From NCBI RefSeq assembly GCF_029873635.1, contig NC_080418.1, forward strand, positions 151,025,748-151,089,747: 64,000 bases of DNA. Direction: 5' to 3'. Shown piece by piece: positions 25,549-37,653 of the stretch (the stretch's first letter is position 1; each line of letters opens with the position of its first letter). Under the pieces are notes generated by a model, which worked only from the letters and a program-made list of their open reading frames with translations, ran no database searches and was not told the origin of the DNA. Source of the DNA: Malania oleifera (taxonomy: Eukaryota > Streptophyta > Magnoliopsida > Santalales > Ximeniaceae). A program made the translations under genes and the position numbers.

Positions 25549-27299
25549 CCATCCATATGCATTCACGATCCACAAGTAACCCAAAATATCATGCTCATAG
25601 TCACAACATGGTCAACGTCTTTGTCATCCAATCACATGTCCACAATCATGAATATTTTACTGATAATTCCTGAAAATAGGAAAGTCTACCCGCCCATACA
25701 AGTAGATTCCCTCTACTTTAGTTCTAAGACCAGGGCACTCACTTTTCTCAGTAAGCCCTCAGGTTATGTATCCAGGTAAAGTTATTGAGAATAGAGAAGG
25801 TCACCCGCCCATACAAGTGACTTTCCTCTACTCTGGTATCCACAAATAATTACCAGAGTACTCGTCTTTCTCAGCAAGCCCTCGGGTGGAGTAATTTATT
25901 TTACCATAAATACTTAATTAATTAAAGTCACACGCAGCCAACCATATACTTTTCATAGAACTCCACACATATACACATATCACAATCAATCCACACAGGA
26001 TATTCATATAGTCTTCAATCATACCCACACAGGGTCTACAACCACATATCATGTAATCGTCCACACAGGACTCTAACACACACATCATACATGTTCACAT
26101 AGGACTGGTTCACACATAACTAACCAATCACACAGATTACATGGTCCACAAAGGACAAATCAATCACACAGCATATATGTCTACACAGGACTAGTCCACA
26201 CAAGACTAATCAAACCACACAGGTTACTCAGCAAATACTCCGTTCATGGTAAATAGGTAAACAACCTCCTCATACCATTGCCAATGTTTACCTCCCAATA
26301 TAAACGTCCATATAATGACCTCCTCATACCACTGCCAACGTTATATGATGGTTATACCAGGTACAATATAACGACCTCCTCATACCACTGCCAACGCTAT
26401 ATCGTAATTTGCATAAATCACAACACAAATCATTAACCAACCCGACCAATCAATCACATCCACACAATTACCATAGTATATTCAACCAGGCAAGAATTAC
26501 AGCCAAACATGATTCGCAGTCTCAATGATTCACCATTACACAAAACTCACATGACCAAATAGTAATTCCCTAGCAACGGTACCGTGCTCACAATACAACT
26601 GGTTCGCAGGGTTCTTAAACCATATCACGCAATTTCAGTAATAAAAACTGTAGTATAAATTCATTTCGTATAAAATCTGTCATTTAATAAAATCTGGCCC
26701 TCGGCCGTCAAATAAAACTAAGCATTTTACATCAACAATTCCAGTATGTTTCACAAATAGTTCCAGTAATTTCACAAATATTTCAGTATTTTCATATCTA
26801 GTATAAATCACCATTCTACAAGATATTTTCACAACCATACCCAAATTCGGTTACACAATAACCATACCGATTATTCACCTGCCACATGATTTCGGTATTT
26901 AAACATAATCCATAAATAACCAACAAACACCTCATAATATATTTAGTTTATAAGCAAGCTTTTCACTGTTCATTTTATTCAAAATACCGTATCATATATC
27001 TTATATTTGTAAAGTCTATTTTGAACAGTCGGTTTTCGAAATAACTTTGAAACTATAGGTATACATACATATAACACCTTTTAATTGGTTCAAATTCGAT
27101 AAAAAACTGACTTAACTTAATCCCCTTATCTGTTCCTAAAAAATAGACTGCTAATGTTTCGAAAATCCAAAAACCAAGCTTTTCGATTCGCTGCCGAAAA
27201 CAAATCAGAAAGCCGAGAAAGGAGAGGAAAGTGATCGGAGAGTGATCACGAGATTCGGGTGAGCCTACAGGAGAGAGAGAGCCGCGAGAGAGTGAGAGT

Positions 27300-27369
<70 letters not shown>

Positions 27370-27682
27370 TCCAAAAACCCTAAGAGAGAGAGAGAGAGAG
27401 AGAAAAAATATTCGAGTAAATGAAAAATATGCATTGCTTAGCCGTTAAGTAAGCACGCTTGCAGGAAAACTGTCGACGGTTTTCCCTGCCTTAGCAAAAT
27501 CGTCGATGGTTTGATAGTTGACCTCCTCAGTAGACTGAAACCGTCAACGGTTTTTTCCCAGCTCAGTGAAACCATCGACGGTTTGGACACTACCAAACCA
27601 ATTTCCTTCTTTTTCCTATCTTTTCCTTTATTTATCTTTCCCTTATTTATTTTCTTTTATTTTTCGGGTTCGGGTTCCTACA
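25139..27682 (-). repeat. 5' LTR of the gypsy element
   Basis: 2,544 bases. The part from about 26550 on matches the 3' LTR; the part before it differs from the 3' LTR and has its own internal repeats: a (TA)n run at about 25505-25542, two similar blocks of about 118 bases (25680-25890, each with ACCCGCCCATACAAGT or a close form), a field of CACACAGGA-like words (25980-26220) and three copies of a CCTCCTCATACCA(C/T)TGCC unit (26268-26395). It also has a long (AG)n run at about 27301-27361 and the CGTCGACGG motif cluster at 27465-27590. Confidence 0.85.
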
Positions 27683-27777
27683 ATTTTAGTACAAATATAG
27701 CAACAAACTTAAACACATTAGATACAAACATGATTCAGAATGAGGTTGAGATACAAATATTTCACTATCTTTAAAAA

Positions 27778-29772
27778 TGAAAAGTAAGGTGTAGTTCCAA
27801 GTGGGGGGTGAATTGGGTTTTAAAAATTTCTTTAAACTCTTTTTAAAAATTCTTTTCCCAGCTTATTGTGTATTTAGCAATCACACAAGGATGGTTTGAA
27901 TTTCAATTAAAATATTAGTTGAGTATCAAATTTAATTTTAAATCTTTATGAAAGAGTATATCAATTTGATCTTACAACAATTTAAATTAACACCCAATCA
28001 ATGAATCCAATCAATCAATAAGCCAACAAAATCCACAAGTTAATCAATTAAACAATGTATGAATTGCAGCAGTGCTTCCAAGATTCAACTTTTGAATATG
28101 TCAACCCACTTTGAATGTTAATGAGCTTTGGTATCAATCAATCAACGAATTAATGAGTCTTGTGTGTTAATCAATCAACATACTCCCTTACGGTTTCCGC
28201 AATATGTATTAATCAACAAACGTACTCCCTTTCGATTTCCGCAATTCCTAAAAGTAAATTAATTTTCAGCAATTTTATACACAATCACGCAGTTTATAGA
28301 TTTGTAGAAAATTAAATTCACAACCGCGCAGTTTATATATGTGTAAAAAATAAAAGAGTAGGGAAAGAGAGTGAGACCAAATTTTTACGAGATTCGGCTA
28401 TACCCTCCTACATCCTTGCCTTAGGCAACACACTTAAGGGTTCCACTATACCACTCCTTTACGAGTGGAGCAAACCTTTACACACTTCTTCAAGTAGGAT
28501 GGAGCCCTCCTCTCCAAGCGATACCCCACGCTCGGTAAACCAACAATTCAACAACCCTGAATCGTCAAGAAAACAAGAAAACAAAAAAGCTTCTTGCGTA
28601 CGAGAATCACTCTAAAAAAAGAGTAGATTAGTATAAGTTATAGCACAGCTAATAATACTTCAATTTAGATATCAATGAAGAATAGACTTGAAGCTCAGAG
28701 AATATATCACTGGGATCTTTCTTTGATTGATCAAACTCAGAATTTATGCTCAAAGATCGGTGAAAAATAACTCAACAAATCTCAGAAAAAGTTCAGCAAG
28801 TATGTGAGCAAGAAGACTTTTTGAAGAGTATGAGAATTATAAGCTTGATTGCAAATTTGAATTCTTGGTATATGATTTGATTTGTGAAATCATGCATTTA
28901 TAGAGTTAAAAAGTCATATTTTCGTGTTGCCCAAGTTACTTGGAGTGTTTCTCAAGTTTTGACAAAGTTTGGGGCAGAAGCAACATAATTTGGAAACTTT
29001 TAAACGTTTTTTTAAAATAGCCGTCACGAAGTTCAATCGACTGAACTCATCGGGCTCAGTCACCTGGACTTTGAAATTCAGTACAATATCAAAGTTAGAA
29101 TGGGGTCAGTCGCTTGGACTCACAGGGGTCAGTCCACTAGGCTTATCCTGTTTCCAAATTTTTAATTCAGCATGAATGTCAATCGCTTGACCAGACAAGG
29201 GTCAGTCGCCTGACCAGACAAGGGTCAGTCGCCTGGGCAGTAAGAACAATGCTTTTTTTAAACTTGTTACCAAAAACTTTTGCCAATTTGTTTTGATACT
29301 TTTTAAAAGTTCTTTCTGTTGTTTTCAAAATATGGTCTCTAAGTCAATAATTAACCCTAATGAGCTTCAAAGTATTCGTATTTACATTTAATTGAAGTAC
29401 TTACACAAGACTTCCTTAAGATTTTACAACTTTCTAAGCACTTGAATCTTTATACTTGTCTTTCTTTGAGTCCATCTTGTCTTCAAGTTTCAATATACTT
29501 TAAGCTGCATAAGATCTTTCTATCTTTGAATCCAAGTTTTTCTTTCTTCAATTTTATTTTGTTTCATCATGGGCCAAGAATAATCTTCATGTGAGTTTCT
29601 TTACAAACACTTAAGTTTTATCCTTTAGAGACTTGATCTGTTATAAAAGCTTTTGAGTTTGATCTCTTTTTATGAAAGCTTTTGAGCTCTGAAACGTATC
29701 TTAGCAAAACATGTTAAGATCATTTGCTTTGTTATCATCAAAACAAGATTCATAAGCCTTGTTAGGCCAACA
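27778..29772 (-). repeat. 3' LTR of the gag-only element
   Basis: 1,995 bases, TG...CA ends. In minus-strand order it has a cluster of CAGTCG(C/A)CTGGAC-type motifs (29030-29235), a TATA box (plus strand 28896-28902) and the leader region. The motif cluster stands upstream of the TATA box, as in the gypsy LTRs of this window. Confidence 0.82.
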
Positions 29773-29790
29773 ATCTCCCCTTTTTGATGA
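29773..29790 (-). promoter_or_regulatory. Polypurine tract of the gag-only element
   Basis: Minus strand reads AAAAAGGGGAGAT immediately before the LTR start TGTTGG, the usual place and composition of the plus-strand primer of a plant copia element. Confidence 0.7.
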
Positions 29791-30013
29791 TGACAAATAA
29801 GGAGCAAAAAATTGAGTAAGCCTTAATAAGGCTTCCCTTTACAATAAGCATCTTAACAATATTAGTAACATCAAGACCAATCTCATATTAATTTCAATAT
29901 CATGCTCATATATCAAGATCAATTATCATGCTCATATATATATCATCATATATCACCATTTGCAATATCACGATCAATTTCAATATCATGCTCAAATTTT
30001 CAATTTATAGTGA

Positions 30014-30121
30014 GCCAATATACATGCTTAGGTATGCAATCGCATGCTAGCCAATATACATGCTTAGCTATGCAACCTTATGTTAGCCAATATACATGCT
30101 TAGGTATGCAATCTCATACTC
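30014..30121. repeat. 36-base tandem repeat, three copies
   Basis: Units begin at 30014, 30050 and 30086, each starting GCCAATATACATGCTTAG. Lies in the non-coding interior of the gag-only element; it has no spacers and makes no sense as a CRISPR array. Confidence 0.92.
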
Positions 30122-31391
30122 AATTTTTTCCCAAAACTTCTCCCCCTTTTGACATCAATCAAAAAGAGTAAGATATCAAGAAAAATATATCTAGTGAAGA
30201 TACAAAACAGAAACTTTGCATTCATCATGCGTAAAAAGATAGACAATAAGTCCCAAAATAGTATGAAAAAATACAAACGATTATATATCAGAATTTTCAA
30301 TAATATCCATAAATCATGATTTCATAGCTTAACAAATCTAACTCCCTTTAAATAAAATGTATTTTATGTTCAATAAATTCATAATTTCATTCTTGAAGGA
30401 CGAACTATGTATCCATGTATTGTAAGAGTGTAAATATCATGTGAAGCTATTATCTTTCTCAATCATGCTTTTAAATTCATCATGTCATGCTCATGCTCAG
30501 TTTGCTAAATTTTCTGCTTTTTATATCAACAAAAAAAAAATCGAAAGAAATATTATGCAAAGGTAATAAGGACCAAAAAATTCGCATTTAAATTACAATA
30601 AAAAAGTCCATAATCCAACATATATTTCATTTATAACATGATCATCCATCACTAAGATGGTCAAGAGAAAAACAAATAAAAGAACTAAGCACAACAAAAT
30701 AAAATTTCAACCTAGTTTAGTGTTTGGTTTCACAAAATATATATGCATCTTGCATTTCCATTAGATTTGTATACTCATGCTCGTGCTCTCTTCAAAGACT
30801 TATCCTTATTTCTTATTTGAAATTCTTATGCAATAAGCTCATTTTGCTTCAGATTTTCTTTATTTTGATTTCAGATAATTCTTTTGCATTTGAATACCAA
30901 AATTCATATGGCTTTTCAAATCTCAATACTTTCTAAGTTAAGCCTTGTACAATCCAAACTTTCTTGATTTGTGACTAACAATGTCATTCTTGTATCTATT
31001 TGTTTCAATATAACAGTCGTTAATAAGCTCATAAACTCTTCTTAAGTTTATCCATTTCAACTCGTTCAATATCCTTGTATTAAAGTTGACTTTTCAATAA
31101 TTTGAACAAGGATAAAATTTCTTTTCAAAATCTTTGGATTTCTTAGATTTTCTCAGTTTCTCAGGTTCTCTATTATAGTAGATATTTCTATTAGTAACTT
31201 ACATCCAAAGCATTTATCTACTATCAGAGCACATTTATAGTTATTTGCTAAATCTCTTAAGATTGGCTACTTTAAACCCTATAGGCTATGAAGGCATTAC
31301 CAAATTTAAGTATAAATTTATCTTTCTCAATCCCTAATAAGAATGACTATTCCTAAGATCTATGGAGTCTTCGGTTTGTGAACTAGGCTTT

Positions 31392-33172
31392 TTATCTAGG
31401 TACCCATACTTTCTTCAGACTTAACAGTTTAATATGAGATGTTTTCTTTACTCTCCAAACCTGCTTAGTTTTCACACCCTTTCTCCTTAATGAACATTCA
31501 AACTTTATGTGTCCTTTCTTCTTACATAGGAAGCATGTGGTGTGAGTGTAAGCATTTGAAGAGGTGTTAGCATAGTATTTGGAGGCTTTTACAAAGTACC
31601 CTATGTAGAGGTTCTTTTTCCTTGTGTTCTCTACTCCATTGAATCTTATACCTTCTTTATCCAAAGACATTCTTTGTGATCCAATCATTTTATCAAAATT
31701 ATCCTTTCCTTTAGTGAAGTTGTAAATTATTTTATTTTGATCCTCAATTTTACTTTCAAGGCAAAGTATTTATGAATCTTTTATTCCTTTGCAGTTTGCT
31801 TGCATCCTAGCTAACTCTTTAGTCATCTGATTTATTTTGCTTTCAAGTTCACCAATGACTAGGTCCTTTTCTTTTTCAATAGAAGTTTGAGATCTTAAAT
31901 CTTCTAGTTCTTTCATTACTTTTTCATTCTTACTTTCCAATATCTTGATTTTTAAATCCATTTCTCTTTCAATAAGATTTTTTTATTCTAATTCTTTCAT
32001 TACAGCTTCATTCTTATTTTTTACTGAAGCATATCGTTTAGTTACTTTAACCATAATCTTATGAACTTTGAATAATTTTGTTTGTAATTCTTCATAAGAT
32101 GGTCTACTCTCATCAGTGGATTCATCAGATGAACTAGATTCATTGTATGAATTATCACAAGATTTGGATGAAGAGTTTTGTTCCTCATGACCGTCCCATG
32201 CCATAAGACAACCATTTACAATCTCTTGGTCACTTGATTTACATTCTGATTCACTTGAGTTTGTGTCATCCCATGTGATGGCTTTCATTGCTTTCTTCTT
32301 CTTCTTTTTGTCTTTCTTCAGCTGTGGATAATCAGACTTAATTTGTCCAACCTTTTTTACAATTGTAACAAGTAGGGGGTTCATTCTTATTTTCCTTTCT
32401 GCTTGTTTCTTCTTTTTCAGATTTTAACCTCTAAAATTTCTAGCAAATTTATTATTTCTTTTAAAGAATTTTCCAAGTCTCCTAGTGAGTAGCACTATCT
32501 CATCATCATCTAATTCGTTTTCATCTTCCTCTTCTTTACTAGAGTTTTCTTTTGCAACCTTAAGGGCTATAGATTTCTTGTTTTTTATTTTTAGCATTCC
32601 TTTCATTCATTATCATCTCAAAGGTGAGAAGTGATCCAATTAATTCATCTAGGGAGGTATTTTGAGATTTCTTCCTTCCATAATTGCTATGACTTAGGCT
32701 CTCAAATTGGTGGAAGTCCTCTAAGGATTTTTCGGATCATCTCATATGTAGAGTAGTTTTTCCCTAAGACATTAAGAGAGTTTATTATATAAGTGAACCT
32801 AGTGTACATACTAGTGATAGTTTCATTCGGGTTCATCCTAAAGGTTTCATATTCAATAGTGAGCATGTCAATTCTATTGTCTCTCATGTAAACCATTCCT
32901 TCATAGGTCACTTCTATTTTATCTCATATTTCTTTGGTTGTTTTGCATGCCATGACCCTATTGAATTCATTTATATCAAGAGCACAATATAATGCATTTA
33001 TAGCACTTGAGTTTACTCGCAACATCTTATGATCATTGTCGGTCATCTCCTTTTCTTCTTTAGGTATTTCTTTACCATCCACAATTTTAGTTGGGATAAG
33101 GTCACCATATGTGACAACCCTCCATTCTTTCCAATTCATAGTTTGTAGGTAGATTATCATTTTTGTTTCCAA
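31392..33172 (-). mobile_element. Copia-type gag region (fossil)
   Basis: In minus-strand order: an N-terminal part with ALYCALDINEFNRVMACKTT (32924-33172), the gag helix region with YETFRMNPNETITSMYTRF (32702-32911), a Lys- and acid-rich stretch, coiled-coil-like segments (31770-31961 and near 31983-32384), and a zinc knuckle CFLCKKKGHIKFEC (within 31392-31688). This is the order seen in long-gag plant copia elements. Broken at several points. Confidence 0.8.
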
Positions 33173-33297
33173 AAAGTATAGTTAATAACACAAAAGATAG
33201 GAGGCTTAGTTGAGGAATGACCCTCAGCAAAGGGAGTTATACCTAGGTGTGTCATAAAGATCTTTGTGTAGCTTCTAGGTTAAGATTTGCTACAACC

Positions 33298-33313
33298 TGT
33301 CTCTGATACCAAT
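33298..33313 (-). promoter_or_regulatory. Primer-binding site of the gag-only element
   Basis: Minus strand TTGGTATCAGAGACAG directly follows the LTR end (TTTTCA); its first 12 bases match the initiator tRNA-Met primer sequence except the last base. Confidence 0.82.
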
Positions 33314-34569
33314 TGAAAAGTAAGGTGTAGTCCCAAGAGGAGGGGTGAATTGGGTTTTAAAAATTTATTTAAACTCTTTTTAAAAATTCTTTCCCCGACT
33401 TATTGTATATTTAGCAATCACACAAGGATGGTTTGAATTTCAATTACAATATCAGCTGAGTATCAAATTTAATTTTAAATCTTTATGAAAGAGTATATCA
33501 ATTTGAACTTACAACAATTTAAATTAACTCCCAATCAATGAATCCAATCAATAAATAAGCCAACACAGTTCACAAGTTAATCAATTAAACAATGTATGAA
33601 TTGTAGCAGTGCTTCCAAGATTCAGCTTTTGAATATGTCAACCCACTTTGAATGTTAATGAGCTTTAGTATCAATCAATCAACGAATTAATGAGTCTTAT
33701 GTGTTAATCAATCAACGTACTCCGTTAGGGTTTCCGTAATATGTATTGATCAACCAACGTACTTCTTTTTAGTTTCCCCAATTCCCAAAAGCAAATGAAT
33801 TTTTAGCAATTTAATACACAACCACGCAGTTTATAGATTTGTAGAAGATTAAATTCACAACCACGCAGTTTATAAATGTGCAAAAAATTAAAGAGAGTAG
33901 GGAAGAGAGTGAGACCAGATTTTTACAAGATTCGACTATACCCGCCTATGTCCTTGCCTTAGGCAATACACCTAAGGATTTCACTATACCACTCTTTTAT
34001 AGGCAAAGCAAACCTTTACACACTCCTTCAAGTAGGATGGAGCTATCCTCTCCAAGTGATGTCCCACGCTCGGTAAACCAACGATTCAACAACCCTAAAT
34101 CGTCAAGAAAACAAAAAAATTTCTTGCGTACAAGAATCACTCTAAAAAAAAAAAAACAGATTAGTACAAGTTATAGCACAGCTAATAATACTTCAATGTA
34201 AATATCAATGAAGAATAGAATTGAAGCTCAGAGAATATATCATTAGGATCTTTCTTTTGATTGATCAAACTCAAAATTTATGCTCAAAGATCGGTGAAAA
34301 ATAACTCAACAAATCTCAGAAAAACTTCAGCAAGTATGTGAGCAAGAAAACTTTTTGAAGAGTATAAGAATTATAAGCTTGATTGCAGATTTCAATTCTT
34401 GGTATATGATTTGATTTGTGAAATTATGTATTTATAGAGTTAAAAAGTCATATTTTCGTGTTACCGAAGTTACTTGGAGTGTTTCCCAAGTTTTGACAAA
34501 GTTTGGGGTATAAGCAACATAATTTGGAAACTTTTAAACGCTATTTTAAAATAATCGTTACGAAGTTCT

Positions 34570-36521
34570 GTAATAACCTGAATCTAGAAAATAAAATAAA
34601 AATAAATAAAATAAAAATAGAAAATAAATAAAGAGAAGGAAGAAAAATTTAAAGGGCCAGCATAGTTGGGCCTCGTCGATGAGTGCCATGTGCTCATCGA
34701 CGAGGAGATACCAAGAACAAGAAAAATTTCAGATTTAATAGACTTGTCGACGAACCTAATGTTCTCGTAAACGAGTGTCCTTCTGTCACTTGTCGACGAA
34801 CCTTTTATTCTCATCAATGAGTACACATGGCACTGCAGCTTATAAATATGCTATAAGTTATTTCTCTGTGAAAAACACTCTCCTTTCTCACTCTCTCTCT
34901 AAGGCTTCGGCCCTCCCACCTTCTCTCTTCGATTTCTCCCCAGTTTCAGCCTGATTTGACGATTGGAAACCACCACGAGGTTCCTTAGGTGATTCTCTCC
35001 AGGATAACCGGAGCGGATTAGTGATTTGGGGTTATTGGGCACAATCCCAAAACTAGGGTAAAGGAGTTATTTTTAAGAACTATTAGCTATTTAATTTATT
35101 TGGACTTGGAAATGTTAGAATTAGGCATTCTGGGGTTGAATTAATTAAGTTAGAATTTTTGGAATATAGGGTTCCGTTTTTCGTTAGTTTTAGGCCAAAT
35201 TTTGAAGATCGGGTAAGAGGAATAAATTATACCAGTTTGTTATAAAATTTAAACCGATCAATTTCAAGCATATGATCCGTATATTTATGGTATGATTTTC
35301 TGAACGGTTTAGGCATTTGAAAAATGTTGATTTTGAATATAGTTTATAATTGGGAAAAATCGTGTGGCATGAGAATAACCCTTCATAATTAGCCGGTTGT
35401 GAATATTACTTGGTAGTGAATACTACTCGGTTGTGAATATTGTCTGCTTGAGAATACTGCCTATTGTGAGTATTGTTTGATTGTGAACATAAATGTGTAT
35501 GTGAGGTTTGTTTGTGAAAGCTTACTAAGTTGTACGCAGTAGCTCTATGTGGGCAACGTATTGAGAGGTGTGCAGTAGCTTTGAGTGGGCCACGTACTGG
35601 TTAGTACGCAGTAGCCCTATGTGGGCCACGTACTGAGTTGTACGCAATAACTCTACGTGGGCCACGTACTGAGAATGATGGTGGTTGGGGAATGAAGCAA
35701 GTAGAATTTTGTGTGGATGTGAATTGAATGGAATGTACTATATCCTGTGTGGATGTGATTGAAGCGTATTGTAATCCTGTGTGGATGTGGGGTGATGTAT
35801 GTGAATACGTGGATTTCTGAAATATGATTGATATTGAAATGTGTGTGAATATTAGTATGTGAATTTTATTGCATGAATATTTTTGGCAAAATAAATCTCT
35901 CCGTCTGAGGGCTTATTGAGTAAGATGAGTGCCCTGATAAGTATCAAGTGTAACCGCACCCAAATTAAATCGGGCTAGGTTACAAACGAAATCAGAACAA
36001 AGGAGCGTTACATGTATGGGCATGTAATCTCCCCAATCCTCACGAACTTTTGCTATAAATATTATATATGTATGTGTGAGTTCAGTTTGTATGTGGCTTG
36101 TCAGTTGTTCTTGATTAACAAACAGCTATATTTTGTATTTACTAAAACTCATCTGCCACACACTGTTATAATTTATTCTTCCTTTACTGAGAAGTGTCTC
36201 ACCCCGGCGATTTATTATTGATTTTCAGGTCCTTCGAGTGATCGAGCTTAGAAAGCTCCGAAGACAGGGTTTAGAATTTTGGTAACTAGTGAGTGGTTGC
36301 AAGAACTGATGTATGTATAGTTTATGTTTTTAAATGTCGGTTATGTAATATGAAGTGTATAAAAAGATGGATACACTCGTTGGGGATGTATAGATATTAC
36401 TCTAGTACTTTTTTTGAGGTTGTTTATTATTTTTTGCTACGTTATTGATATTATGGTATCAGAGACGGATGAATAATCTCATCACACCTCGAGCCCCACC
36501 TGACAAGTTCGGGGCGTGACA
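34570..36521 (+). mobile_element. Solo LTR nested in a copia-type LTR, Ty3/gypsy type
   Basis: 1,952 bases from TGTAATAACCTG to GGGGCGTGACA with the target duplication AGTTC at 34565-34569 and 36522-36526. It has TCGACGA-type motifs (34672-34822), TATAAATA at 34841, a CT-rich leader, a 36-base minisatellite, the shared block TTACTGAGAAGTGTCTCACC at 36184 and a TGGTATCAGAGA primer-site look-alike at 36454. Confidence 0.9.
35531..35675. repeat. About 36-base minisatellite in the solo LTR
   Basis: Four degenerate units, each with a core like TACGCAGTAGC...GTGGGCCACGTACTGAG. It starts about 960 bases from the LTR edge, close to the position of the array in the solo LTR at 18479 although the unit sequence differs. 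Confidence 0.85.
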
Positions 36522-37444
36522 AGTTCAGTCGATTGAACTCATCGGGGTCAGTCGCTTGGACTTTGAAATTCAGCGTAATATCAAAGTCAGAATAGGGTCA
36601 GTCGCCTGGACTCACAGGGGCCAGTCCATTGGGCCTATTCTGTTTCCCAATTTTTAATTCAGCATAAATGTCAGTTGCCTAACTAGACAAGGGTTAGTCG
36701 CCTAGGCAGTAAGAACAATGCTTTTTAAAACTTGTTTCCAAAAACTCTTGCCAATTTGTTTTGAAACTTTTTAAAAGTACTTTCCGAGGTTTTCAAAATA
36801 TGGTTTTTAAGTCAATAATTAACCCTAATGAGCTTCAAAGCATTCACATTTACATTTAATTGAAATACTTACACAAGACTTCCTTAAGACTTTAAAACTT
36901 TCTAAGCACTTAAGTCTTCATGCTTGTCTTTCTTCGAGTCCATCTTGTCTTCAAGTTTCAATATACTTTAAGTTTCATTAGATCTTTCTATCTTTGAATC
37001 CAAATATCAATTGGTTCATCCAAAATGATTAGATTGATCAATTTGAGAATCAATTATGTTTTTTATTCATTTAGTTAGTTTTCAAGACATTATACTAACT
37101 AATTTTCTTAATTTAATTTATTAAATTAATGCCATTTAAAATTTTTTTTTTATTATAAATTTGAGTGATTCATTTTTCTTCATGTATACTTAATGATTGA
37201 TCAGTGGGGTTAGTTAATAAAAAGATTCATTTTATCAATAAAATTAAACCTTAGGAGGTTTTTTTTATAATTTTTAAAAATTTAGGGGATGTAGTGTCAT
37301 ATTTGGAGAATTAAGGGGTGTTGTTGAAGCTTATCCTTTAAGGCAACTAATTTCGGTGATGAAAGCATCATAATTTCTAAATAAAAAGGGAAAGTAAATG
37401 GGCATGATCCAGTATATGCTTATCTCCTACAAATTAAAGGTTCC

Positions 37445-37653
37445 TAACATTGAAAGCCAAGGAGAGTGTGTCAGTTAAGAAAGGAATTGTTAGGAAATGT
37501 AAGAGAATAGATGTTAAGATTGTTGTCATATTTCATCTTTACTTATTTTGTCCTTAACATTGAAAGCCAAGGAGAGTGTGTCAGTTATGAAATGAATTCT
37601 TAGGAAATGTAAGAGAATGGATGTTAAGATTGTTGTCATATTTCATCTTTCGA
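37445..37653. repeat. 110-base tandem duplication
   Basis: Two units at 37445 and 37555, each beginning TAACATTGAAAGCCAAGGAG and over 90 percent alike by eye. A third, shorter relative (GAATGGAT...TTGCCATATTTCATCTTT) lies near 39430-39462, so the unit may come from a dispersed repeat. Confidence 0.85.

Larger units (their letters stand above)
14348..27682 (-). mobile_element. Ty3/gypsy retrotransposon, nested and decayed
   Basis: A 13.3-kb element read on the minus strand, bounded by TGTAA...CCTACA termini and by the 5-base repeat ATTTT at 14343-14347 and 27683-27687 (AT-rich, so weak on its own). Parts in minus-strand order: 5' LTR 25139-27682, a primer site matching initiator tRNA-Met next to it, gag with zinc knuckle, reverse transcriptase, integrase with a C-terminal chromodomain-like part, a polypurine tract (about 16397-16415 on the complementary strand), and 3' LTR 14348-16396. 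It carries two later LTR insertions (18479-20668 and 21864-23040). The part order gag-RT-integrase places it in Ty3/gypsy, probably a chromovirus. The coding regions are heavily decayed, with well over ten breaks. Confidence 0.88.
27778..37003 (-). mobile_element. Copia-type LTR element with gag only, decayed
   Basis: Minus-strand element with LTRs at 27778-29772 and 33314-37003 (the latter truncated and split by a later solo LTR). A primer site matching initiator tRNA-Met lies at the inner edge of the right LTR and a polypurine tract at the inner edge of the left one. The 3.5-kb interior has a copia-type gag region (31392-33172) and then 1.6 kb of AT-rich DNA with no recognisable protease, integrase or RT, so it looks like a non-autonomous derivative. 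Several breaks in gag. Left flank is only 95 bases from the gypsy element. Confidence 0.8.
33314..37003 (-). repeat. 5' LTR of the gag-only element, split and truncated
   Basis: Matches the LTR at 27778 from its TG edge up to the position equal to 29535, then stops at about 37003; the last 237 or so bases of the LTR are missing, so no target duplication can be checked. Interrupted at 34570-36521 by a solo LTR. Confidence 0.82.

Noticed and set aside
30014-30121. Regular 36-base repeats that could suggest a CRISPR array
   Set aside because: The units abut with no spacers, there are no cas genes, and the region is inside a plant retroelement.
25125-33313. Short stretches resembling tRNA-Met 3' ends as possible tRNA genes
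   Set aside because: Only the 12-16 bases of a primer-binding site are present, placed exactly at LTR edges; no cloverleaf can be drawn.
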